11,413 nt of DNA from Nitrospirota bacterium (GTDB lineage: Bacteria > Nitrospirota > Thermodesulfovibrionia > Thermodesulfovibrionales > Magnetobacteriaceae), in NCBI GenBank assembly GCA_015232165.1, contig JADGAE010000034.1, positions 1-11,413 on the forward strand, given 5' to 3'. The notes beneath the pieces were generated by a model. It was not told the origin of the DNA, ran no database searches, and was given only the letters and a program-made list of their open reading frames with translations. A program made the translations under genes and the position numbers. Shown piece after piece: positions 5,040 through 11,413 of this stretch; position 1 is the stretch's first letter, and every line of letters begins with the position of its first letter.

Positions 5040-6811
5040 CTCTGCTACACAAGCAAGTAACATGCCTGCTTGCAACCATATTGGTCCTCTTCGTAGCGCA
5101 CTCCGAGGCCCTGTCCAAGACCGAACACATGGTTTATTTCGACGGCACCGATTACGAGCTGCACGTCTACAGGATTTTTGGTAAGGAACCGGGCAAGACG
5201 CTCCTGATCATAGGCGGCATACAGGGGGATGAGCCGGGTGGGTATATGACTGCCGACCTCTACGCCGACGTGACCCTGAAAAAGGGCAACCTGATCGTAG
5301 TGCCAAGGGCCAACTTCCTTTCCATCATAAAACGCAAGAGGGCTATAAACAGCGACATGAACAGGAGGTTTGACTACGTCACCTCAAAGGAATACTACGA
5401 GGACAGCGTGGTCGAGATACTCAAGGGCCTCATAAAGCAGAGTGACTTTCTGCTTAACCTTCATGAGGGGTCGGGGTTCTACTCGGAGCGCTACGAAAGC
5501 GACCTGGTCAACCCCGACAGGTTCGGCCAGTCCGTCATCGCCGACACGGATGTCTTTAACACAAAGGATGGCAGGGTGTTAAACCTGGCCTATATCGCCA
5601 AAGACGTTATAAAACGAGTCAACCAGCGGATCAAGGACAAGAATCACCTCTTCAGATTCAACAACCACAGGACGTTTGACAAAAACACCATGCACGCACA
5701 ACAGCGTAAGTCGGCAACGTTCTATGCCCTGTCAACACACAACATACCGGCCTTTGGTGTTGAGGCATCCAAGGAAATAAAGGACCTTGAAAAGAAAATG
5801 AGATACCAGAGCATGGTCATAAACGCCTTTATGGAGAGGTTTGACATCATACTGGAAAACCCCGGTATAGAGCTTGAGACCCCGCGCCTTTCATACATTG
5901 TGGTATCGCTAAACGGCAGGGAGTACCTGCTTTATAACACGCACGTCCTGAGTGTAAGGCGCGGTGACAGGGTCAAGATTGCCGACATCGTGGCAAACTA
6001 TAAGCGCGGCCTTACCGTGGACATCATAGGGGTTGGCGGCTCCAGCGACCTCAACAGGGAGTTTGTCGTTGACTCCGCACTGAAGGCCGTTGTCATGAAG
6101 GATGGCTATAAGTGCGGCGAGGTCGGGTTTGCACCAACTGATGACACCGCCGCCTACAACGGGCAGCCCCCTTCGTTTAAGTACATCATCGTTGAATCCA
6201 ACGGTCTCAGACAGGTGCTGAAAAACTCCGAGCGCTTTAAGACGGTCAGGGGGGATGTCATCAAGCTGACGGACGTTGTCACCGACGGCTACAGGACGGA
6301 GGACCTGAGCGTAAATCTCATAGACGTCGGCGGTTCCGTTGCCGGTAAGGCCTTCGGAAAGGAACTCCTTATCAATACCCTCAAGGTAAAACGTTACAAC
6401 AACAACGGAGATAACTCATATACCATGGAAGTCAGCTCCGGCAAGGACGTCATCGGTGCCGTCCACCTACATATCGAGGAACCCAGGATGGACTACCTTG
6501 TGCTGCGCCAGAACAGAGGAGTCAAACGCTGGTACACAAACGGAGAAATAATAAGCATCACCGCCAGCGATGTCCTGGAAGTCGTGGATGTAAAGACAAA
6601 CGTCAACGGCAATGCCGGGGTAAAAGTCAACCTGCAGGGTAATGCAAAAAAAAATGAAAGCCCCCTCCTGCCCGGCAATATCATAAAAGGAAGCGACTTC
6701 CCGCGTAAAGACGGAAACAGTTACCACATTGTAATCAAACGTGAGGGAATAGTACTGGGTAAGACCAGCGTACAGGTAGTACAATCACTGGCATCAAAGG
6801 CCGGGCCATGA
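5036..6811 (+). CDS. Exported M99 (Csd4/Pgp1-like) D,L-carboxypeptidase with three C-terminal beta repeats
   Basis: The product has 591 residues. A Sec signal peptide covers about 1-25 (hydrophobic core 8-20, probable cut near HSEA). Residues about 35-275 are an M14-fold carboxypeptidase of the M99 type. The zinc site reads IQGDE (Gln63, Glu66) and NLHEGSG (His143); Gln in place of the first His is the hallmark of Csd4. DMNRRF (107-112) supplies the substrate-binding Asn-Arg, and Glu243 in FGVEASKE is the likely general base. GFYSERYESDLVNPDRFG (147-164) and the ATFYALSTHNIPAFGVEASKE region are also Csd4-like. These enzymes trim the terminal residue of peptidoglycan tripeptides and so affect cell curvature. 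Residues 285-367, 381-480 and 486-582 are three related beta repeats (YIVVSLNGREYLL, YIIVESNGLRQVL, YLVLRQNRGVKRW). Helicobacter Csd4, by contrast, is shorter with two C-terminal domains. GAGG precedes the ATG, which overlaps the previous stop. A general succinylglutamate-desuccinylase-like label is the fallback. Confidence 0.85.
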   Translation: MTLLHKQVTCLLATILVLFVAHSEALSKTEHMVYFDGTDYELHVYRIFGKEPGKTLLIIGGIQGDEPGGYMTADLYADVTLKKGNLIVVPRANFLSIIKRKRAINSDMNRRFDYVTSKEYYEDSVVEILKGLIKQSDFLLNLHEGSGFYSERYESDLVNPDRFGQSVIADTDVFNTKDGRVLNLAYIAKDVIKRVNQRIKDKNHLFRFNNHRTFDKNTMHAQQRKSATFYALSTHNIPAFGVEASKEIKDLEKKMRYQSMVINAFMERFDIILENPGIELETPRLSYIVVSLNGREYLLYNTHVLSVRRGDRVKIADIVANYKRGLTVDIIGVGGSSDLNREFVVDSALKAVVMKDGYKCGEVGFAPTDDTAAYNGQPPSFKYIIVESNGLRQVLKNSERFKTVRGDVIKLTDVVTDGYRTEDLSVNLIDVGGSVAGKAFGKELLINTLKVKRYNNNGDNSYTMEVSSGKDVIGAVHLHIEEPRMDYLVLRQNRGVKRWYTNGEIISITASDVLEVVDVKTNVNGNAGVKVNLQGNAKKNESPLLPGNIIKGSDFPRKDGNSYHIVIKREGIVLGKTSVQVVQSLASKAGP

Positions 6812-6849
6812 AGAATAGAAAGTCATCCGTTTCTTTTGTCCTTGTATTG

Positions 6850-7623
6850 CTACCAGTCTTTGAGAACCGGAGAGTGGGTCTTTTGCGATTCCTTGTATTT
6901 CAGGACGTCCCCCGATTGTTCGTACCTCAGCCCCTCAAGTAGCATCTCGGCCTCTTCCTTTGTCATCGACCCGGGGGCACGACGGGGGGCCGTATCACGG
7001 GGGGCTTTGTCGGGTCGTTGGTTGTTATCCTTGCCTGCACGACTCTGCTGTTCATGTTTAGGTTCCAGCCCGGATTCTGAACCTTTTTTGTCTCTATCTT
7101 CCCGGCCTTTGTCCTCTGTTTGATTGCCTTGTTTGGCGGAGTGTTCTTTGTCCTTGTCCTTTTGGGCTTTATCGTCCTGGGCGGTGTCTTTTTTGTCCTG
7201 CTTTTTATCCTGTCCGGGTTGGTTCTTTAACCTCTCTGAGAGTTCCCTTATCTTTTTATCAGTGAGCTCATAATTTACCTTGGCATCCATGTCCTTTTCG
7301 TTAAGCTCTATGGCACGCCTGAAGTATTGCAGGGATTGTTGGTATAGCGAAAGAGCGCCGGAGGGGTCAGATTGTTCAAGCTTTTTGGCCATCATGTATT
7401 TGGAGTTGCCGACGTTGTAGTGTGCACGCATCTCCACCGCCGGGTCGTTGCCAACCATGGACTTGGTGTAGTGCTCAACCGCCTTGCCATAATCTCCCTT
7501 GCGGTAGGACTCGGCACCGAGCCTGAAATTCTGTACGTCGGATTCCACCTCGCCCTTTGCCGCACCATGGAGGCCGTTGCCGGCATACAGCACGACAACA
7601 ACAACTACTACTACCCTCCACAC
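6850..7623 (-). CDS. batC: BatC-like TPR protein with signal peptide and charged linker
   Basis: The product has 257 residues. The start is the GTG at 7623, one base after the stop of the upstream VWA gene; the AGGAGGGGG (7634-7642) before it ends 10 bases upstream. A longer frame would overlap the VWA gene by about 90 bases and add a non-homologous N-terminus. Residues 2-20 form a hydrophobic export signal with eight consecutive Val (MWRVVVVVVVVLYAG). Residues about 30-124 are TPR repeats (AESYRKGDYGKAVEHYTKS, RAHYNVGNSKYMMAK, SLQYFRRAIELN) ending in the NYE motif typical of BatC. Residues 134-219 are a very polar Lys/Asp/Gln-rich linker. A conserved-looking C-terminus (MTKEEAEMLLEGLR ... 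VLKDW) closes the protein. Bat proteins form periplasmic complexes linked to stress or aerotolerance in Bacteroides and Leptospira; the exact role is uncertain. Its end lies 38 bp from the convergent M99 gene, and I see no clear terminator there. Confidence 0.8.
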   Translation of the reverse strand: MWRVVVVVVVVLYAGNGLHGAAKGEVESDVQNFRLGAESYRKGDYGKAVEHYTKSMVGNDPAVEMRAHYNVGNSKYMMAKKLEQSDPSGALSLYQQSLQYFRRAIELNEKDMDAKVNYELTDKKIRELSERLKNQPGQDKKQDKKDTAQDDKAQKDKDKEHSAKQGNQTEDKGREDRDKKGSESGLEPKHEQQSRAGKDNNQRPDKAPRDTAPRRAPGSMTKEEAEMLLEGLRYEQSGDVLKYKESQKTHSPVLKDW

Positions 7624-7624
7624 G

Positions 7625-8626
7625 TTATTTAAGCCCCCTCCTGCGCTCCCCCAACACGGACTCCACAGCCAGCAGCAATACGGCCACTGCCAGGGGAATC
7701 TGAAAGCGTTCGTCATAGCGCTTTTTCATCTTTTCTTCGGTACCCTTTTTCTCCGACCTGGACAACCTGTCTCTATAGACGAGGTCAAGGCCGAGGTCCG
7801 TCCCCCCTGCCCTGACGTAGGTGCCTCCGGTTGAAAGGGATATCTTCTTGAGCGTCTCCTCATCCAGGGCCGTCTTGACAATACCCCCTGCGGCATCTTT
7901 GACAAACGTCTTGCCGCCGCTGTCATCAGCCACCTGGATGAGCTCCCCCTCCCGCGTGCCAATGCCAACCGTGTAAATGACAACACCCGCCGTCTTGGCC
8001 TTATCTGCCGCCTCAAGGACGCCTCCCTCGTGGTCCTCGCCGTCCGTTATGAGGATGAGGGTCTTGTCCTTGTAGGGGGTGCCGGCGTATAGGTTGACGG
8101 CCTCATCGATGGCGCTGCGTATGGATGTCCCACCAACGGGGATGGAATTCACACCGAGGTCGTTTAGTGCAAGCATAAAGCCCCCATAATCAACTGTCAG
8201 CGGAGAGAACACAAAGGACTCCCCCGCAAAACCAATCAGGCCCACACGATCACCTTTGAGCCTTTTCAGGAAATCCCCGATGGCCAGCTTTGCCATTTGG
8301 AGTCTGTTGGGTTTGATGTCGGTGGCAAGCATGCTCTTTGACGTATCCAGTGCTATCAGGATGTCGGAAGAGTACTGCCTAATCTCCTCAAGGTGAAACC
8401 CCCACTGTGGTCTCATCAATGCCAGCGTGCAAAACACGAGCGCCGCAATTACCAGGGCCGCCTTTACGTGGCGCATACCGGTGTTGACGGATGTGGTATT
8501 CAACAGAGCCCTGGCACCAAATCCGTCAAGCGCCCTGCCCCGCAGCCGCACCGATACCACGTAGAAAACACCCACGGCAGCCACCAACCAAAGTGTATGT
8601 GCCACCGCTATAGTCTCAAACCTCAT
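7625..8626 (-). CDS. BatA/BatB-like membrane protein with a von Willebrand factor A domain
   Basis: The product has 333 residues. Transmembrane helices lie at about 8-26 and 54-72, followed by the periplasmic or cytoplasmic VWA domain (about 86-290) and a C-terminal helix (about 309-326). The metal-ion-dependent adhesion site is complete: DTSKS (Asp94, Ser96, Ser98), Thr167 in GGTS and Asp195 in ITDGED. RPQWG just after the second helix is typical of BatA/BatB. The start is the ATG at 8626 with GGAG (8633-8636) 6 bases upstream; an in-frame TTG at 8638 overlaps that site. The gene is followed directly by the BatC-like gene, the usual bat order. The moxR ATPase and DUF58 genes that normally precede bat genes are absent here: a histidine kinase gene lies upstream beyond a 312-bp gap. 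I cannot decide between BatA and BatB from one copy. Confidence 0.88.
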   Translation of the reverse strand: MRFETIAVAHTLWLVAAVGVFYVVSVRLRGRALDGFGARALLNTTSVNTGMRHVKAALVIAALVFCTLALMRPQWGFHLEEIRQYSSDILIALDTSKSMLATDIKPNRLQMAKLAIGDFLKRLKGDRVGLIGFAGESFVFSPLTVDYGGFMLALNDLGVNSIPVGGTSIRSAIDEAVNLYAGTPYKDKTLILITDGEDHEGGVLEAADKAKTAGVVIYTVGIGTREGELIQVADDSGGKTFVKDAAGGIVKTALDEETLKKISLSTGGTYVRAGGTDLGLDLVYRDRLSRSEKKGTEEKMKKRYDERFQIPLAVAVLLLAVESVLGERRRGLK

Positions 8627-8694
8627 TCCAATCTCCAAGAAGAAAGAATGGGGGCACTGCCTCCCTTGTTACATCCTGTTTCTTTGAATACACT

Positions 8695-8703
8695 ATTCTA
8701 ACA
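8695..8703 (-). promoter_or_regulatory. Possible extended -10 promoter of the bat genes
   Basis: On the minus strand TGT-TAGAAT (8703-8695) matches the extended -10 form TGn-TATAAT with one mismatch in the hexamer. It lies about 70 bases before the VWA start codon. No good -35 box is present at the proper distance, as is common for extended -10 promoters. Confidence 0.35.
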
Positions 8704-8806
8704 TAAAGCGGATTAAAATTCATGGCTCTTTCCAACTTTGAGTGAGTAAGATTAACAACCCCTGTATCTTCTTTAAATTTCATGGTAACTATGCCTTTAC
8801 GCTTCC

Positions 8807-8833
8807 TGGATTCCTGCTTACGCAGGAATGACA
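8807..8833 (-). repeat. Dispersed GTCATTC-hairpin repeat, minus orientation
   Basis: Read on the minus strand the unit begins TGTCATTCCTGC, has loop GTAA and ends GCAGGAATCCA. The 8-bp stem is ATTCCTGC (8810-8817) with GCAGGAAT (8822-8829), and the loop fits the GNRA tetraloop rule. It lies about 105 bases past the end of the minus-strand kinase gene and may help end or protect its transcript. Confidence 0.8.
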
Positions 8834-8855
8834 TATCTTAAAAACGGCTATTATT

Positions 8856-8881
8856 GTCATTCTCGCGAAAGCGAGAATCCA
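8856..8881 (+). repeat. Dispersed GTCATTC-hairpin repeat, plus orientation
   Basis: GTCATTCTCGC, loop GAAA, then GCGAGAATCCA. The stem ATTCTCGC (8859-8866) with GCGAGAAT (8871-8878) is perfect, and the loop is a GNRA tetraloop. Compared with the neighbouring opposite copy, the stem differs at paired positions in a compensated way. Confidence 0.8.
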
Positions 8882-8938
8882 TGCCTTTTAAACATGAGAA
8901 GAAATTTACCATGCTTTTTAAAGAGGATACACTTTTTT

Positions 8939-10990
8939 TCAAATGCGATTGCCCTGACACGGGGGCCATGTCAATATCTCTATCCTGAACTCTGCACCAC
9001 CGTCAATGTTTCCTGCCTTCAGCCGCCATCCCATATTACCCTCTATTATAGTCTTTGAGATGTACAGGCCTATGCCGGTACCCTTATCCGATGACTTCGT
9101 CGTAAAATAAGGCTCAAATATCCTCTCGAGCAGCTCCGGTGATATGCCACCACCGTTATCACGGATCGTTAAAAGTATCAGCCTGCCACCCTCATTGTGT
9201 ATGCCGATATCAATACGCCCCTCCCGGCTCGTCTGAGCATTCGTTGAGACAATGGCATCCCTGGAATTATTGATCAGATTCAGTATCACCTGCTTGAACT
9301 CATTTGGATAACCCAATACCTCAAATGTCCCCTCCTGGGGAGCATTCAGGTTTATCCGTATATTGCCCTTTTTAAACAAGGGGGAAAACATCGCTATGAT
9401 CTCTTCCGTTGCCTGCTTTATGTCAAATGAGACTTTCTCTTTAGATGGCCGCAAAAAGTTTTTAAAGTCTTCCGTTGTCTTAGACATAAATTGCACCTGC
9501 TGCAGTATGTTATCCCTCAGTGAGTTGAGATAAGCTTCGTTTAACTCCCCAAATGTATGGGCCTCGGCCAGCTCCATCACCGTAACCGATATGGCGTTTA
9601 ACGGTTGCTTCCACTGGTGGGTTATTGAGTTGATCATCTCACCCATGGAGGCCATCTTGGACTGTTGTATCAGTATCTGCTCTTTTTCGACCTTCAACAT
9701 GGTCTCTTGCTGCACCCTTTCCTCAAGCAGCCTGTTTAACTCAAATAGACTCTCCTCCATCTTCTTCTTATCCGTAACATCCTTCGATACGTAGATGTAC
9801 CTGTTGGTGGTGTCATCATCACCCTCATCGCTTATACAATAGACGGTAACCTCCACATACCTCTTGTTTCCCTGTTTGTCAAGGTGGGCGTGCAACATGG
9901 TGGTTGGCTTACCCGTGGTCATGACCTCTTTTAAAGGGCATGGGTGCAGGGGAGAATCACAGGGACTATCTACGTTATGTGTAACCTCGTAGCAATATCT
10001 CCCTATAAGTTCTTCGATCTTGTAGCCGGTGTTATCCTCCGTGGCCTTGTTTGCCCACAATATCCTGAAGTCATCGGTCATGAGGCTCATGCTGTCAGAG
10101 ACCCCCTGGGTTATATCTTCCATTATCTTTTTTAGTCTCAATAGGCTATCGACTTCCTGTTTTCGCACGGTGATGTCCCTTATCACACCGGATGACCCCC
10201 ATTGATCTGTTGCCTTTATTATCCCCAGGGTTCCAATAAACTCACTCTTACTGCCATCGTGGTCAAGTCTGTACACGCCGGAGCTGTTTACCTCGCCAAT
10301 GATTGTGTTATGTGTCTGAGGGGCTGTTTCGCCGGCGGTATCCGGGCTGCGCTTTTTGATTATGTGTACCTCCAGGCCACGCGTACTCCTGTTGAGGGTT
10401 CTGCGCTCATCAAACAGCTTAGGGCAGTGATGCTCCCCTAGCACTTTCCCCATATACCTTGGCAATACGGCCTCGCGACTGACATACTCTACCTCCTCCG
10501 GCGCTATTATCGTACTAAAGTGCCTTCCAATAAGCTCATCAGGCTCATAGCCAAGCACCCTGACGGCACTGCTGACAAACGTAAAGTTGCCATCCAGATC
10601 AACCTTATACACGATATCAGGGATGGCCTCCAACAGCGACCTGTACAGGATTTCCGTCTCCTGCAATCCGGATACTTGCCTGAGCAGGTCTTGATTTAAC
10701 CGCTCCGTCTCTATTGCACCGGCCCTGGCATTTGCAAGGAGACTCCTCTTTAAAGGAAAAAACAAGAAATAATACAGCAGCACAGGCAGCATGATCGATA
10801 ACATAGCGGCATCAACCAACTCCTTGTGAAATCTGAGCCTGGGCGCAAGATCGTCAAGGGACAGCACTATGATAAACTCACACAAAAATATGAAAAATAC
10901 CGTGACGATAAAAAACACAAGGGGATTACCATGGGTGCGGTCAGCCTTACCTCTGCCATGTATCGGGCAGCCCTTTTTTAATGTGCCCAT
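8939..10990 (-). CDS. Membrane-bound two-PAS sensor histidine kinase (orphan)
   Basis: The product has 683 residues. Two transmembrane helices (about 24-44 and 62-80) flank a very short loop, so sensing is probably cytoplasmic or within the membrane. PAS1 spans about 113-272 (SLLEAIPDIVYKVDLDGNFTF, LGYEPDELIGR) and ends with the GVIRDITVRK motif. PAS2 spans about 285-408 (ILWANKATEDNTGY, IYVSKDVTDKKK) and carries a Cys/His cluster: Cys333, His338, Cys344, His349, Cys351. A coiled coil (410-445) leads to the phosphorylation helix with His458 in ITHQWKQPLNAI. The HATPase domain follows, with N-box Asn575 (LINNSRDA), DNGGGI (611-616), IFEPYFTTK (624-632) and GTGIGLYISKTIIE (637-650). All catalytic boxes are intact. 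The ATG at 10990 is preceded by AAGGTGAT and overlaps the end of the glycosyltransferase gene by 13 bases, so the two are co-transcribed. No response regulator is present in the window. Confidence 0.9.
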   Translation of the reverse strand: MGTLKKGCPIHGRGKADRTHGNPLVFFIVTVFFIFLCEFIIVLSLDDLAPRLRFHKELVDAAMLSIMLPVLLYYFLFFPLKRSLLANARAGAIETERLNQDLLRQVSGLQETEILYRSLLEAIPDIVYKVDLDGNFTFVSSAVRVLGYEPDELIGRHFSTIIAPEEVEYVSREAVLPRYMGKVLGEHHCPKLFDERRTLNRSTRGLEVHIIKKRSPDTAGETAPQTHNTIIGEVNSSGVYRLDHDGSKSEFIGTLGIIKATDQWGSSGVIRDITVRKQEVDSLLRLKKIMEDITQGVSDSMSLMTDDFRILWANKATEDNTGYKIEELIGRYCYEVTHNVDSPCDSPLHPCPLKEVMTTGKPTTMLHAHLDKQGNKRYVEVTVYCISDEGDDDTTNRYIYVSKDVTDKKKMEESLFELNRLLEERVQQETMLKVEKEQILIQQSKMASMGEMINSITHQWKQPLNAISVTVMELAEAHTFGELNEAYLNSLRDNILQQVQFMSKTTEDFKNFLRPSKEKVSFDIKQATEEIIAMFSPLFKKGNIRINLNAPQEGTFEVLGYPNEFKQVILNLINNSRDAIVSTNAQTSREGRIDIGIHNEGGRLILLTIRDNGGGISPELLERIFEPYFTTKSSDKGTGIGLYISKTIIEGNMGWRLKAGNIDGGAEFRIEILTWPPCQGNRI

Positions 10991-11413
10991 CGTTTTATCA
11001 CCTTGTCTGCAACAGCCGTTGCCAGTGAATAGGTCAGCAGTAGGGGGTTATACGAAAAAAGCCCCTTACCGTAACCCGTTATCCTGTTTTTCCTGAACTG
11101 ATGCAAGTACATATATGCCCTTGACTCCTGGACCTCTCTGATAAATTGTGGATAGTTGGCCTCGATAAGGGAAAGGGTCAGCAGTATGTCTTCCGTGAGA
11201 TTTGTCCTGGTTATATTTGCGCCGTGTCGTCGGTATCGTGTAAGCGTCAGGTCCTGATGGGCGATCTTGCCGTGCATGGACATCTCTATAAACAGATACC
11301 AGTCAAGCATCCTCTTTATAGACGGATTGGCCCTGAAGGGAGTGTCCCTGAGATTTCTAAACATCACGGTTGGTGTATGGACATGGTTGCCAAACTTTAT
11401 CAGATAACCGGTA
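10978..11413 (-). CDS. Glycosyltransferase family 2, C-terminal part (5' end outside the window)
   Basis: The frame stays open to the window edge, giving at least 144 residues; the in-frame GTG/ATG near 11365 is internal and not the true start. The visible part reads GYLIKFGNHVHTPTVMFR, then a DWYLFIEMSMHGKIAH segment and a TRYRRHGANIT segment. This is the classic end of GT-A fold family 2 transferases: the D-W-x-L acceptor-side motif, followed by the YRRHG..N motif that closes the active site. The remaining 70 or so residues are helical and end close to an amphipathic stretch (LLLTYSLATAVADKVIKRW). It probably transfers a sugar during surface polysaccharide or glycoprotein synthesis, with unknown substrate. 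It is translated upstream of, and overlapping, the histidine kinase gene. Confidence 0.8.
   Translation of the reverse strand, partial: TGYLIKFGNHVHTPTVMFRNLRDTPFRANPSIKRMLDWYLFIEMSMHGKIAHQDLTLTRYRRHGANITRTNLTEDILLTLSLIEANYPQFIREVQESRAYMYLHQFRKNRITGYGKGLFSYNPLLLTYSLATAVADKVIKRWAH

Larger units (their letters stand above)
8627..8938. other. 312-bp gap between the kinase and bat genes, no gene
   Basis: The gap contains the likely bat promoter near 8700 and an inverted pair of dispersed hairpin repeats (8807-8833 and 8856-8881). Two CATGC(C/T)TTTTAAA-like words (around 8880 and 8912) follow. A minus-strand open frame here begins MSFLRKQESR, which is simply the translation of the repeat and not a gene. 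Confidence 0.6.

Noticed and set aside
6646..6654. Run of nine A in the M99 gene as a programmed frameshift site
   Set aside because: It lies inside the third C-terminal repeat, the reading frame continues with conserved repeat pattern afterwards, and no stimulatory structure or useful alternative frame is visible.
6808..6942. Short plus-strand frame starting with ATGA overlap at the end of the M99 gene (MKNRKSSVSFVLVLLPVF...)
   Set aside because: The start looks like a signal peptide and the overlap fits an operon, but after about 14 codons the frame is antisense to the BatC-like gene, whose end (VLKDW) looks complete. There is no ribosome site of its own beyond coupling. A chance frame is more likely.
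7624..7716. N-terminal extension of the BatC-like frame upstream of the GTG at 7623
   Set aside because: It overlaps the VWA gene by about 90 bases and encodes a Trp/Cys-rich segment unlike any BatC. The shorter start gives a clean signal peptide one base after the VWA stop.
8616..8834. Minus-strand open frame of 72 codons beginning MSFLRKQESR
   Set aside because: The N-terminus is the translation of the dispersed hairpin repeat, and the rest covers the bat promoter and start. There is no ribosome site or known domain.

Overview
The window looks like chromosomal DNA from a Gram-negative bacterium of roughly balanced GC content. The gene set is a bactofilin/M23/Csd4-like wall-remodelling operon, a Bat-type VWA-TPR pair, a GAF-GGDEF protein and a multi-PAS histidine kinase, with dispersed GTCATTC...GAATCCA hairpin repeats between genes. 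This would fit a Nitrospirota or deltaproteobacterial-type genome. That is an inference from gene families; no marker gene here fixes the taxonomy.

Layout. Positions 1-125 show no gene I can assign. A small ribbon-helix-helix regulator (126-431, minus) is divergent from a small unknown protein with an Asn-Arg-Pro-Gly-Gly repeat (558-866, plus). Their shared AT-rich promoter region carries a 9-bp inverted repeat and three ATACACT direct repeats. A GAF-GGDEF protein (976-1965, minus) follows, with a degenerate catalytic site and an intact inhibitory site. Positions 1966-2614 are a hairpin-rich, repeat-bearing intergenic region.

The centre is a five-gene plus-strand operon (2627-6811): membrane-anchored LytM/M23 endopeptidase, bactofilin, second bactofilin, a membrane coiled-coil protein of unknown function, and an exported M99 (Csd4/Pgp1-like) D,L-carboxypeptidase with three C-terminal beta repeats. 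All the parts match the known logic of bactofilin-guided cell-shape control (CcmA with Csd1-3 and Csd4 in Helicobacter; bactofilin with LmdC-type M23 in Alphaproteobacteria), here in one transcription unit. The two single-pass membrane proteins share a similar 17-residue cytoplasmic segment just before the membrane helix. This suggests that both dock on the bactofilin filament. I consider this operon the most interesting content of the window.

Convergent to it on the minus strand lie a BatC-like TPR protein (6850-7623) and a BatA/BatB-like VWA membrane protein (7625-8626). A 312-bp gap with an inverted pair of hairpin repeats follows. Upstream on the same strand are an orphan two-PAS membrane histidine kinase (8939-10990) and the 3' part of a family 2 glycosyltransferase (10978 to the window edge), which overlaps the kinase by 13 bases.
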